From Deinandra increscens subsp. villosa (Eukaryota; Streptophyta; Magnoliopsida; Asterales; Asteraceae), in assembly GCA_039602395.1 (NCBI GenBank), contig JBCNJP010000006.1, positions 59,146,429 through 59,210,428 of the forward strand: 64,000 nt of DNA, read 5' to 3'. The notes below the pieces were generated by a model. It saw nothing but the letters and a program-made list of their open reading frames with translations. It had not been told where the DNA came from and made no database searches. The stretch's first letter is position 1; every line of letters begins with the position of its first letter. A program made the translations under genes and the position numbers. Below, piece by piece: positions 20,681 to 32,966 of the stretch.

Positions 20681-21948
20681 TAACTTTATTGAGTCAATTG
20701 CATAAATCTCCTTTTAAACCTTCTTAAATCTTAACTGCATATATATTTTATTTTGAAACGGCAGAAATATTTATAAAAAAAACTCAAGGCGAACTAAAAA
20801 GAATTCAATTAAAATGAAAGGATTGTGAATTCACTCGACCCAACTAACATTCATTTTACTATTCCTATGAATAGTCCAAGTAAACGAAAAAGAAAATAAG
20901 ATCAAATAATTCCCCGTTCCGTAAATGTCAAATCGTAACTACATATTAATCAAAATTAAAATAAAAATTACATATATCCACTTCTAAATCCTTTCTATTG
21001 CATGTTTACTCAACCCAAAATAAGGTTATATATATCTTCTCCCTCACTCTCTTAATTAAAAAACATACAAACTCAAATTCACCCGTTATAATTTCCTACC
21101 AATATACATCCCTATAGCAGCTTTTTTTTTTAATTTTATTTAAATTCTTGGATAACTATTGGGCGGGCTAAAGAATTTTAATTTGATAAACATTAAAACA
21201 TAATGTGGGATACAAGCAAAGGGCACAATGGGCTATTAGTGAGATGAAGTGATATTAACTGGGCTTATACTGTGATTGAGTTGGTGCAATAAGGAGATAA
21301 AAGAAGACAGATTGCACCATTAAATAAGTTTTGAGGTAATATGCTTCATTTTTTATACTTCATGTCCAATGGGTTGAAATGGGTTATTTAATATTGTTGA
21401 AGGGTCATATTTGGTAAGTTTATAACTAAAAATAAAAGATGGAAGTGAGGATGGTTAGATATGAGTGATTCTATTTACACCAAAAAAAAAAATTATATTT
21501 GTACGCAAAAGTAATTAATGATGTGATATTATTATACAACCTATCACATTATACAACTTTTTTAACTGTTTAGCTATGTGATTCCATTGTAACATTTATT
21601 TTCTCTACAAACATCAAACAAACCTAGAAAAGGGAGATGAGTGAGATCAAAGCAGTAAGTAACACAAATGTGTAAAGTTGATAATATTTCTATTTTCTAA
21701 TGATAAAATAAGTTTCTTTTTCTTTATTCTCCTAAACTTTTAACCATCATTCTCATACCATTAGACCAAATGCCCTTGGTATAAAATTCTCATACCATTA
21801 GACCAAATGCCCTTGGTATAAAATAGTTTTTACTAAGGAGGCAAACATGAAAAAGAAAACTCATTAGCAAATAAGGGTATAATAGTTATTTTATAATTTA
21901 CTTAAAAAATAAGTTAAATGTGTAAATCTTAATTTTTGCCTTTGTGAG
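20681..21948. other. Gene-free AT-rich DNA with a short tandem duplication
   Basis: No gene seen. At about 21750-21825 a 37-bp unit (containing CATACCATTAGACCAAATGC) occurs twice in tandem. Confidence 0.6.
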
Positions 21949-22520
21949 TAGAGGTGCAAATTAAACCCGGAACCAAACCGTTCCTACCCGGAAGTTGAAC
22001 CGGATAGTACACCCTTCATAACGGAAGTTCCAGACCCGGTTCTTAGTTTTTTTTCATCGGTTCCTACCCAAATCCTCAAGAACGGTGCCGAAATCGGTTA
22101 TGTTTTTAAGTTTTTATGTTTTTATTTATTTATTTATTTATACATCAATGGAATGTATTTGAACTATTATAAATAAAAAAAACATATATACATGTATATA
22201 TATTTATGTTTTAATGTTGTTATATATCAATCTAAAGTTATTTTATGTTTTTATATATCAATGTAATGTATTTAAACTATTGTAAATAAATTTTTTTTGA
22301 ACTATTGTAAATACAAATTTCTATGTTGTTTATTATTAAATATTAGTAAAAAAAAATTAGACTAAAAAAAATACCGGAACCGATTTTTGAAACCGAATCG
22401 GTTCCTATTGGTTCTTCATATTGACCACAAGAACCGGTTCCTTGATGGACCCTGTGAACCTCAAAAACTAGTTTCAAATCGGTTCTGATTTCAGCCCAAA
22501 AATCGAAATTTACACCTCTA
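21949..22520. mobile_element. hAT-like non-autonomous element
   Basis: The left end TAGAGGTGCAAATT (21949) is mirrored by AATTTACACCTCTA (to 22520). The interior is rich in inverted GGTTCC/GGAACC words. The 8-bp flanks (TTTGTGAG and ACAGTGAG) match only in part, so the hAT call rests on the TAGxGGTG-type ends. Confidence 0.6.
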
Positions 22521-23341
22521 ACAGTGAGAGAGATATACGTAATTTATATTTTAAATTGGATATTAAGAACATAATTACCCTTAACAATAAAGAGAATATA
22601 TGCAGTTTTGATTTTGAAACCGGTAATATACAATTATAAATGATTACAAGGTCATATATTCAATTTTTTCTTTCTTTATTAGATAGGCGTCTTATCTTTA
22701 TCCATCTGTTGTAAAACCTGATGAAGTTGTAAGTAATTTAAAATTTAATGCTTCCATAACCAATTGAAATTGAAACATAACATTACGTTGATATAGATTT
22801 ATAATGCTAACAAAAAACAGTTTGAAGTAGCAATGAATCATTAAAATAAGATATTTGAAAAACAAAAAAATGATAAGATACCAAATTGTAATGTGTGCAC
22901 GTCAATAGGCAGCATTCAATATCACCTTTTATGTCAGTTCATATATCAGTAACAGGTTGTGAATTCGAATCATACATATTTAAATAAGTGGTGATTTAGC
23001 CGTTAAAAATTTGTATCACGTTATTGATAATATAATTATGTTATTTCTTTCAAGCATTTATTTAAGCATGGAACAATAGTGTTATTCTATTGGATATGAT
23101 GTTTGAATCAAATAAGATAAATAAGCCCAAGAACCTAAAAATTAAAGTAAAAGCAAACAAAAACAAGTTAGGCTTGAAGGTTGCCTCTAAGATTTAAACT
23201 ACAGACTTTTATAAGTTTTCTAAAACTGTACCTCCACTCAATGGAAAATTTGCTTTCAAAGTTTCTTACATCACAATATAACAGATTTAATTCATTACCT
23301 CTTTCCTATAAAGATGGATTTGAATGTATGGTAGACAAACA
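22521..23341. other. Upstream region of the PLD gene
   Basis: AT-rich with no separate gene. The 94-codon frame at 23181-23465 overlaps exon 1 of the PLD gene in another frame and is not real. No clear TATA box was chosen. Confidence 0.5.
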
Positions 23342-26300
23342 ATGGAGGGAAAGCCACACTTTCTTCATGGAACACTTGAAGCTACAATCTTCCACGCCAC
23401 GCCTTATTCACCGCCGTTTCTACTCAATGTATGTATTGTATATCGAAAAACCTAACTCTTACTAGTGATTGATCATGGTTTTATTATGGTTTTTTATGTT
23501 ATTACAGCTCATATACTTGTGAGCGAGTCAAATCGGATAATATCAAAAACATTAGCTTTAAAAGAAAGGAAAATTTGATTAAAATAATCTGACCATTGGC
23601 CATTGGCCAGGAATAATCCCAACTATACTTATTGTTACTAGCAATCCCAACTATTGATGTTTTTTCTAATAATCCTACCGTTAACTTTTTTAACCTCCGT
23701 TAGTTCTGATGACGTGGCATAATGATGTGATCAGAGTCTGATGACGTGGCAGCTAACGTTGCCTAATATGTGGCAAAAAAAAAGGATTAAAAATTAACAT
23801 ATTTGACACGTCATCATGTCACGTCAGTTGCCGCGTCATCAAAACTAACGGAGGTTAAAAAAGTTAACGGTAGGATTATTAGAAAAAACATCAATAGTTG
23901 GGATTGCCAGTAACAATAAGTATAGTTAGAATTATTCCGGGCCAATGGTCAATAGTTAAGATTATTTTAATCCAATTTTCCTAAAAGAAATTGGTCAAAA
24001 CTTACTGATTGGCGTTTTTGCCTTTTACAGTGCATAAATCCTACTGGAGCACCTGCATATGTTACAATCAAAATAGATCACAAAAAGATAGCATCAACTA
24101 GTCATGAAAGTAACAGAGTTTGGAACCAAACATTACGCGTTCTTTGTGCCCATCATATAAATGCAACATTAACAATCACCCTCAGGACGAAATGTACAAC
24201 CCTCGGGAGAGTCAACATTCAAGCTCGTCAGTTTGTTAGAAAAGTCAAACCTGATCGACGGTTTGTTTCCGGTGTGCATGGAAAACGGGAAGCCACGTCC
24301 AGAACTGAAAATTAGGTTCATGTTATGGTTCAAACCTGCAGAACTTGAACCAAATTGGCATAAAATAATCGGCAACAACAAATTTAATGGGCTAAGAGAC
24401 GCTACGTTTCCACAAAGGACCAACTGTAGTGTTACACTGTATCAGGATTCTCATCACTCTCCTTTGTTTCAACCACCATCTGATGTTTGCGGGTCACCGA
24501 GAAACCTTTGGGAGGATGTTTTTGTAGCCATTGAAGGTGCCAAATATATGATTTATATTGCAGGATGGTCTTTCAATCCTAACCTGATTCTGGTAAGCAA
24601 ACAAAACCTTGTCAAAACTATACCTGTAAATATACGCAGTCACAAGACGGGCGGGTTCGTTATTTTTTGTATGGTCGTTCGAACCGGGTCAGGTTAAGTT
24701 GCCCTGCAAAAAATGATTATGTCGAATTATGATCGGAGAAACTATTATGATAAGAACAAATCTAAATATTTCAGTAAAAGATATATAAGGTTTTACGAAT
24801 TAGAAATAGACTTTTGGCGACTTCGAGCCAGTTGACTACGTCCCCTTTTCACTAACCGTTTTCATTTGACTGGTATGAAACACAACCCAAATCAAATGGG
24901 TAGAAATCAACACATCCAGTACTATCAAATTTTTAGATTTTCTATACACATTAACATGTAAATCAACATTAAAAAACAATAGAAAGATAGACTTTCAACT
25001 TATTTGATATGTTCAAGCTTTCAATATTTTCCTTTTCTTATCGACCCGTTATCTGACTCGAACCATTCATAACTAAATATGTCAAAACCGTCACACGTCT
25101 AGTAATAGAAACACTAATCAAATAACTTAAAAATGGTATGTGCCACATAGGTGAGGGATTTGGAAACAGAAATTCCACATGCAAGAGGAGTAAAGCTAGG
25201 TGAACTGCTGAAAAGAAAAGCAGAGGAGGGTGTAGCAGTAAGAATCATGATCTGGGAGGATGAAACTTCATTACCAATTATCAAAAACAAAGGAGTAATG
25301 GGAACTGATGACGAAAATGCCCTTGCCTTCTTCAAAAACACAAAAGTGGTCTGCAGATTGTGCCCTAGATTAAACCACAATTTCCCAACAATGTTCACCC
25401 ACCATCAAAAAACTATCACAGTTGACACACGTGCACACTCATCCTCAAGCAAACGAGAAATCATTAGCTTTATCGGAGGCATTGATCTATGCAACGGCCG
25501 ATATGATACAGAACAACACTCACTTTTTAGAACCTTAAATACCGAATCACAAGCACATGATTTCTACCAAACAAGTATACCCGGAGCAAGCTTCAGAAAA
25601 GGCGGGCCCAGAGAACCATGGCATGATTCACACGCGTGTGTAATGGGAGAAGCTGCACGGGATATAATGCATAACTTTGAGCAACGATGGCTGAAACAGT
25701 TTGATCCATCTTTACTGCTTTCCGTTAACAAAATAATCGATCTTCAACATGACTACTCGATTACTGCAACTGAAAGGAATTGGAATGTTCAAGTATTTAG
25801 GTCAATTGACCATGTGTCGGCTTCTGTCAACGGTAACTTCAACGTTGAACGAAGCATACACGAAGCATATGTGGAGGCAATTAGGCGAGCCGAGAGATTT
25901 ATATACATCGAGAACCAATATTTTATCGGGGGATGTCATTTATGGGAAAATGATCAACATTCAGGATGCTGGAACTTGATCCCAATTGAGATTGCACTTA
26001 AGATTGCAAGTAAAATCAAAGCAAAAGAGCGGTTTGCAGTGTATATTTTGATGCCGATGTGGCCAGAAGGTGGGCCCGAGAGTGAATCTGTACAGGATAT
26101 ACTGCATTGGACATGGGAAACAATGAAGATGATGTATAGTTTGATAGGGGAAGCCATAAGAGAGAGTGGTGAAAACTGGCATCCCAAAGATTATTTAAAC
26201 TTTTTCTGTCTTGCTAACCGGGAAGATGAAAACAGAGGAGAGTATGTTCCTCTGTATTCGCCTCATTCTGGAACACAATACTGGAAAGCTCAAAAACATA

Positions 26301-26869
26301 GGAGATTCATGATCTATGTTCATTCTAAACTCATGATTGGTAATCATTCGTACTTAAAACTGTCTAACTCCTTGATTTCATCAACTTTTCTCACAATCTA
26401 ATCTTTCTGTTGTCGTCTTGTTAATCCATTTTCAGTGGATGACACTTACATGCTAATAGGATCAGCAAACATTAACCAAAGATCCATGGATGGGCAACGA
26501 GACACAGAAATTGCAATAGGATGCTATCAATCAAGTGAAAACGGTAAACAGACAAACAGAAGAGATATTCATGGTTATCGTATGTCGTTATGGTACGAAC
26601 ATACAGGACGGACAGAAGATATTTTTCAAGATCCTGAGAGTTTGGAATGTGTGGTAATGATGTGTCAACTTGGGGAGCTGATGTGGCAGATTTATTCAGG
26701 TGATGAGGTCATAGACATGGAGGGTGTCCACCTTGTTGGCTACCCTGTTCATGTAACACAAGAGGGGAATGTTGAGGACCGGGTGGACGGCAGTGGCCAC
26801 TTTCCGGACACAAAAGCAGAAATAAAGGGAAAACGAGCTAAAATTCTACCGCCCATCTTTACTACATAA
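23342..26869 (+). CDS. Phospholipase D epsilon / alpha4-like, apparent frameshift in exon 2
   Basis: Four exons: 23342-23428, 24031-24592, 25151-26339, 26436-26869, all with GT-AG introns and matching phases. Phospholipase D cuts membrane phospholipids such as phosphatidylcholine to phosphatidic acid. Exon 1 (MEGKPHFLHGTLEATIF) and the start of exon 2 (AYVTIKI, RVWNQTLRVL) form a C2 domain. The first HKD motif is HHQKTITVD in exon 3. The second, HSKLMIVDD, is split by intron 3, followed by GSANINQRSMDG. The end PPIFTT is typical of PLD-epsilon. Coding length is 2,272 bp, one base too many for a frame of about 757 residues. The extra base lies near 24232-24238, and as written translation would stop near 24313, inside the C2 domain. 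This is either a loss-of-function allele or a sequence error. Intron 1 holds a Mutator-type MITE. Confidence 0.85.
23568..23981. mobile_element. Mutator-type MITE in intron 1 of the PLD gene
   Basis: It is 414 bp with long inverted ends (GGAAAATTTGATTAAAATAA on the left against the inverse on the right) and a perfect 9-bp target duplication TAAAAGAAA at 23559-23567 and 23982-23990, diagnostic for Mutator-like elements. Both arms extend over roughly 180 bp, including CCGTTAACTTTTTTAACCTC and its inverse. Without it intron 1 would be about 180 bp. Confidence 0.92.
24593..25150 (+). other. Intron 2 of the PLD gene
   Basis: The donor CTG|gtaagc and acceptor cacatag|GTGAGG join leucine and valine codons in phase 0. 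No element is recognised inside. Confidence 0.85.
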
Positions 26870-28384
26870 ACCTAAGGATATTGCAGTTAAGATATCCTGT
26901 AGTGTACATATCTTCAGAGTTCAGATACCTCAGGAGTTGAATCTCTATACAGGACAGATTTCGATCTATATAAAAACCTATATTTATATTTTATATTCCA
27001 CTTTAAGCTAAATCATAAGTACTCACTCATCTTCTTCTCAAAGATGAGTTAGTCGAGAAAATTGAGCAACTCACAAAAATGAGTTCAGATGGTTTGAAAT
27101 TACTTGTAATATCCTTGGGAGTTCAATCAAATTTGCAGCATGTAACAGAAGTGGTAATCTTAGATAATTAGGTTTGAAATTACTTGTAATATCTAGTGTG
27201 TTCTAGATAAATAGGTTTGCGAATAAAGTGTGACCTCTGATCTGATTGTCAATTCAGTTATTCGTTTGTTTCAACCAAACAAAAGGTAATCATAATGCTT
27301 TGATTATCTATCAATAAAATATTATAATTCAAGAATTGCATCATGTGTCAAGTTTTGTATTCACCACCCACCTTCTACAATCACTATGTTCTAACTTTGC
27401 TCATATTGTTTAAAATACAGTGATACATGGAAATATTCACATTTTTGGACTAGTTTTGTACATTATGGAAATTCTGATAATACAGAAAACTTAATAGTAT
27501 TACATACTTGGAATGTATCTTACGATGATAAAGCATATAGGCGAGGATAAAAAATATCACGAGATGTTTAACACACATTTCATGATTATGGGCTAGATTT
27601 CTATACTCGGAATAGAACATTATGCATTCTACATGAACATAAAGTAAATACACGAAAATGTGTTCTACTATCCCATGACTCTCAAAATACCATCTCTTAA
27701 TTCTCATGTCCGGTTAATGGTTACTTGCCCAATTTTCAGGTGCCTAATTGCAATTTAGCTTACAAAGCTCATGAGGATAACAAATTTGAACCTAAACATT
27801 TTTAAAATCTTTTATCAATGGTAGTTTGATACCTTTGTAATAGCCATCAAAATCCCAAAGGTGAAAATTGTTTTAGTTTGTATCCAAAAGCATACAATAT
27901 GCATTAACAAAATCCCAAAAGTGAAATTTATAATTACGACTAAAACCATGACATAATACGAATTTATCAAATAATAAAAAGGGAAATGTACAAAACAAGA
28001 AACTTAAAAAGCCTTCACATTGGTACGAGGACAAGACGGGTGTATTATACATATGCATACAAATCTCACTAGAGTAAGTCAAATATTTTTGTCATATCAA
28101 TGATACACAAAATATGCTTGAAATTCGTTTAGAGCTAGTTTATTTAAAATTATTAGATTATACTTTTCATAATCTTAACTGACACATTAATTGATAAGAT
28201 AAACTAATCTCTTGGGCAAAAAGTGGTGCAGGTTGACCTGTAAAAATCACCCGGTTTTTTACCGCTCTCTGAAACTAAGGTGCTTTAAAATTTCAACAAA
28301 TCAACTACTGAAAATCTATATCCCAGATCGTCTGCATAAGAAAGCTAATTATTCTTTTTATTGTTGCCTTCGTAATTACTTTTC
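26870..28384. other. 3' flank of the PLD gene, gene-free
   Basis: No supported coding region. It contains two copies of a GTTTGAAATTACTTGTAATATC word (about 27093 and 27172). Minus-strand frames at 27450-27707 and 27873-28082 show no family features. Confidence 0.5.
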
Positions 28385-28761
28385 GGTGGATGATGAGACA
28401 TAAAAATTGAAATAAGATGTTACCAATCAAGTTACAATAGTAGGCAACATATAGTAAAATATACATGCATACCGTAAGAACTGTGGTATGAACATGCTGG
28501 GAGAACTAAAATGTTTTCCAAGATCCCAAGAGTTGGCATGTGCGGTGATGATGTGTCAGCTTGGGGAGCTTATGTGGTGGATTTATTCGGATGATGAGAT
28601 CATAGGCATGGAGGTCGTCCGTCCAGTTGATTACCCTGTTGGCATATCACAAGGGGAATGTTGAGAATCGTGAGGACAATAAGGGCCACTTTCCTGGCTG
28701 ACACACAACACAAGCACCAGGGAGAATAGTTAAAGTTTAACCGCCAATATTTACCACATAG
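28385..28761 (+). pseudogene. Decayed duplicate of the last PLD exon
   Basis: The stretch follows exon 4 of the PLD gene in order, with gaps. GGTGGATGA at the start corresponds to the exon start. Then come the CCAATCAAGT block, GTGGTATGAACATGCTGGGAG (exon: tggtacgaacatacaggacg), ATGATGTGTCAGCTTGGGGAGCT (near exact), the GATGAGATCATAGGCATGGAG block, and an end at ACC ACA TAG matching the gene's ACT ACA TAA. Large internal deletions and frame breaks show it is dead. It sits about 1.5 kb downstream in the same orientation, which suggests an old tandem duplication of the gene with most of the copy lost. Confidence 0.85.
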
Positions 28762-30042
28762 ACAGAGTTATTTACCAGCATGGGAAGTGTTCATAATCAT
28801 ATTTATTTCTTCAATTATTTTCACGGGCAACTTAAACTTATGACAGAATTTCAAATTCAATGGATAAACCACCAGGAAGAGTTCAACATAACTCTGTCAA
28901 GATAGCTTTGAGAAAAAAAAACTGAGACCACTCTGAAGTTTGCTGTCAAAATGTTGAACACGACTTTTAATATAATATTATAAAATAAAAAATTTTAAAA
29001 AAAGTTGCTCTGATAGAGAACCTTGTCAGGTGGTTTGAGTAATACATGAGAATATAATCATAAAAAAATACACCTACACAATTAACATCTAAAAAAGAAA
29101 ATGAACAAATTCATTCCAGTTCATCTATCAATTCATTACTTCACCAATAACATGATACAAAATTAGAAAAACAACATTCATGATTCAACTGTTACGAAAT
29201 ACACAATGCGAGGTGCCTATTAAACTGGAGAAAAAAAGACTTCGAACCTAGAAAATTAAAATGAAAAATAAAATGGTGGGACATTTGCCATGATCTAAGG
29301 ATGGCAGAATGCTTGTGTAAATTATCTTATAAAAACCTGAGGTATTGAAAATTGCCCCAAATAATTAAGGCAGAAAAATGGAAACTTGAGGGGGAAAAGG
29401 ATGTGCAGAGTATCCCTGACTGTGCGCAGTGGTTTTAGTATCACAACTGCTACCAAAGAAAACCTTTATAAAAAATAAAAAGAACAGAAAAGCTTCTATA
29501 AAAAACAAAAGAACAAGGGCTTAGAAAAAACTGGGGAAAAGTTAGAAAAAAAAAATAGCATTTCCCTTCCATTGAGTTGACCAAAAATCTTATTTTGGAA
29601 AGAATTCTGTTAATCTTTTATGAGAGAGTCATACTAAAGACCATGAGATGAATTTAACTTTCTCCTAAAGTTTTTTTTGGGTTTATTGTAATAGCCAAAA
29701 TTTTGCATCTTACCTATTTTGGAACTTCAAATGTAAATCAAACTTGCTCTTCCCAAGCAATTAGGAAATGTATTCCCAGCATCTTAAACCATCTTTATCT
29801 GCAACACAACATAAAGAAAATGACTCTTACGAGGAAGAGTAGTTTTGAACAATATGCTTATATAAAAAACCTCAGCAGCAAATTCAAACTATCCAGAAGT
29901 CTCTAATATCTCACCAAAATACACATACACATGAAATCAGGGGAAAAGAAAAAACTGAACTTTATGAGCCTAATAGGTTGCCTTAAGTTGATTCTGTTTC
30001 CTAGTTATGTTTATCTGGTTTCCTTTTTCTAGCCTCATATGT

Positions 30043-30064
30043 TACACACACACACACACACACA
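30043..30064. repeat. (CA)n microsatellite
   Basis: An uninterrupted CA dinucleotide run of about 11 units. Confidence 0.95.
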
Positions 30065-30959
30065 CGTAGGATTGTGTTATGCTAAAAAAGAGAATTCACC
30101 TAAAAAGTGTAAAAAGCACATGGTGTTATAAAATTTTGAAATGTTCACAACAAAAAAAGCAAAGACACCATGTAGTTTCGCTTTTTAAGCAAAATCTCAT
30201 TTTAGCCTTAGTTGTAGGTAGAAGTCTAATCAACAAAACGATAGCTACTCGCAAAAACCGTGGTCGATCAGTGGACCCTTAATCAACAAGTGACACGTTG
30301 ATCAAGACCCTAGTCATTTCTCTTGTCTACATTGTTAACACGAAGTTGATAGATCTATTTTGTCCATCCGCCTTAATCGATTTAGGTGATTGCAATTGTA
30401 AATTTCATGACTCTAGGAAATCCAACATTTCCAAGCATACCCTAAGTTCATTTTCTACATCTAGTTCCTTATTCCCATGCCCATTGTCCACTGCTTTGTT
30501 TATTAGGAAACTAGATTGGTTGGTCTATGATCTTACTATTTCGACGCAACAGTCTAAATGCTTCCGTGTTCCAATATGATTAATATTCCAAATTCATAAC
30601 ATGGCCATTCATGCTTCAATTCTAACACAAATTGTGTTTGTTCATTTAACACATTCACACCATTGTTCTTGTCATCCAATATAATGCTCAAGAATCCCAT
30701 CAAACTCTGCCACTTTAGTGTTGTTCTTGTTGATTGATGTCCGGGATTATCAGTGGCATTCATATTTGTATTTCTTGACCCGATTGCTTCGATTGTTAGT
30801 CAACTAGATCCGTGCCTCGGTTCTGTTCCTGTTCATGCTCCTATTTCCAATGAAGACAAAGTCCTAGTCCAAGACTCGAAGTCGAGTAACTTTGCAATTC
30901 ATACACAACATATCACGAGTACAATGGAGGAGTTCTCTTCCTTGTAATTGAGGAGTGGT

Positions 30960-31145
30960 TGGCTAGAGTGGAAGTGATCATTTGTGTGTAGCAAGCTGGA
31001 CATGCTTAACATATGTGCTCCAACGTGAGGGTTGTTAGATATGTTAATGGGACTAAATAGTGCGAGTTGACCTGATTTAGTTTCCTTTTCATAGCCTTGT
31101 ATCTTATACAATAGAGGTCATTACCTCATGAGAAAGAGAAAATAA
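30960..31145 (+). mobile_element. Remnant of a Copia 3' end and LTR start
   Basis: The sequence encodes SKLDMLNI-APT then a stop, close to the usual C-terminal end of Copia RNase H frames, followed by a short GTGAGGG purine tract and TGTTAGATATGTTAATGGG at 31033, a typical Copia LTR start. I cannot place the LTR end or find a second LTR, and upstream coding is decayed beyond recognition. Confidence 0.5.
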
Positions 31146-32966
31146 AAAACTCCTAGATCTAATTAGTAAATCTAACTAGTAGATCTAAATATCTAATTAG
31201 TCCTACAGGGAACAAGATTAATTATTCAGGTGCTTTGGCGCCATCAAAACGAATCAGAAACTCTAGTCATCAATAATCTCCTTTCATATCCTAGTGTCCA
31301 TGTATCCAATGTGCCATATTGCCATCCCATGTGAATGATGATCCAGTTGAGTCTCATCAGGATGAAACCTAGTCACTTAACGGGTATACTATAGAAGGAC
31401 TAATGGTAACTGCTCAAAGGTGATACAGGGGATGAAGAGAAAGCAATCTGATTAAAAACATACAGTTTTATTACGATGCAAATAAGAAATAAATATATAT
31501 AACAAACTAAACCTCAAATCTACCCTAAAGTGTACAAACTAACTTTCCAGAAAGACAACAGAGTGCTATAGGTTCAACTTCTTTAATGAGCAAAAACCTA
31601 GTATACACGTTAGTCAAAGTATATCACGTATAATATGTATCTGTAGCTCAAGATATATTTGTGTATACTCAAGAAACAATTTTCCCATGAAACTGAGACA
31701 GAGTACTTGCCTAGCATAAAGTACATACCAGAACTCAGCCAACGCCAAGCGCCACATCAGCCTTTCTTCAAGCTAGCCACCAGACAATGCAAAATGAGCA
31801 GATCACCTCTGATGTCTGACTACTGAACTATATTACAACATTATTAGATGAAGATATAAGCAGAACATCACACCAAAACAAGATATACGAGACTGCAAAA
31901 TTGTTGTCTGAACTGCTGCAGACAGGTCAACATGAGATGTCGAACTCTTCATGACTAAGCTTTAACAATGTGATGAACTCCACTGGTTTTCATCTTCAAA
32001 AGTTTCCCATAAGAACTGGTTAATAGTTTCTCCACTACAAACTGGTGAAGTGTTTACTGATATGTCACCTCAAGAACCTAGATCATAATAATGCTGCTAA
32101 AATACTTATATCGGAATTTTTCAGCTATTCCTAGTAACAGTAAATCTGTCAGAAAAACCCGAATGCGCCACATAAAACGAATAATCTCCTGAAACTTAAC
32201 GGAAGTGTATCAAGTCACCGAGGTTTAAAAGATATGAAATCTCAAAGAGCTCCATGTTATCCGAGTCCTCAGGCACCCATGCATGCCATATGCTTCTGTT
32301 TAATTAAGTTCCATCTTTCCAGATCACTGTCCTAAAGAGTTTGGGGAAAGATGGTGTGGAGATAATATGTACTATTGTACATATGATTTTGATATAAAGG
32401 AGTGTGAGTTAGATGTCTAATATTGCCCTTATGATGCTAGACCTTTCTAACTTAACATGTGGTAATTTCTTCAGAACCTACAATAATAAGAGCTAGGAAG
32501 TAATACAAGTCTTGAGTCAATAGAATATCCAATTTGTTTTCTAAATCTTAAATCCTCCGATTGACGCTTTCAGCCTCCATGCTCCAAAATAAGGGGAGAA
32601 ATAGCAGATAAGAAAACTAGTGAATGAAGTATCACTGCTCCAGTAAGATTTAAAGATTTGGGCATATATAAGTTAAGAATGTGCGGCCATAACAAAATCA
32701 AGAAATCAAAAAACGAACCGCATGCTATAAACAATACAATAGAGCCTAAAATCTGGTAAATTAACACTAGGTGAAAATCATGCCACACAAGAAGATCATC
32801 ATGTCCATAATTTATACTAAAGCAACCCAATATTCCAAATGCACTTAGTTAAGTAGCCTATTGTTCAAATAAAGGGATTGCTTATTTAAGTGCAAACATA
32901 GGAGAACCATACACTTCCACAAACCAAATATGCCTTTTGCAAATTGGAACACATGCCGTCCACATT

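Larger units (their letters stand above)
28762..32966. other. Intergenic DNA between PLD and FLX-like genes
   Basis: No intact gene. It holds a CA microsatellite at 30043-30064, a Copia tail with LTR start near 31033, and AT-rich sequence. The open frames here (for example 30298-30579, 32570-32830) have no recognisable motifs. Confidence 0.5.

Noticed and set aside
23181..23465. 94-codon frame upstream of the PLD gene
   Set aside because: It overlaps PLD exon 1 in a different frame; the other frame gives the family N-terminus and a donor site.
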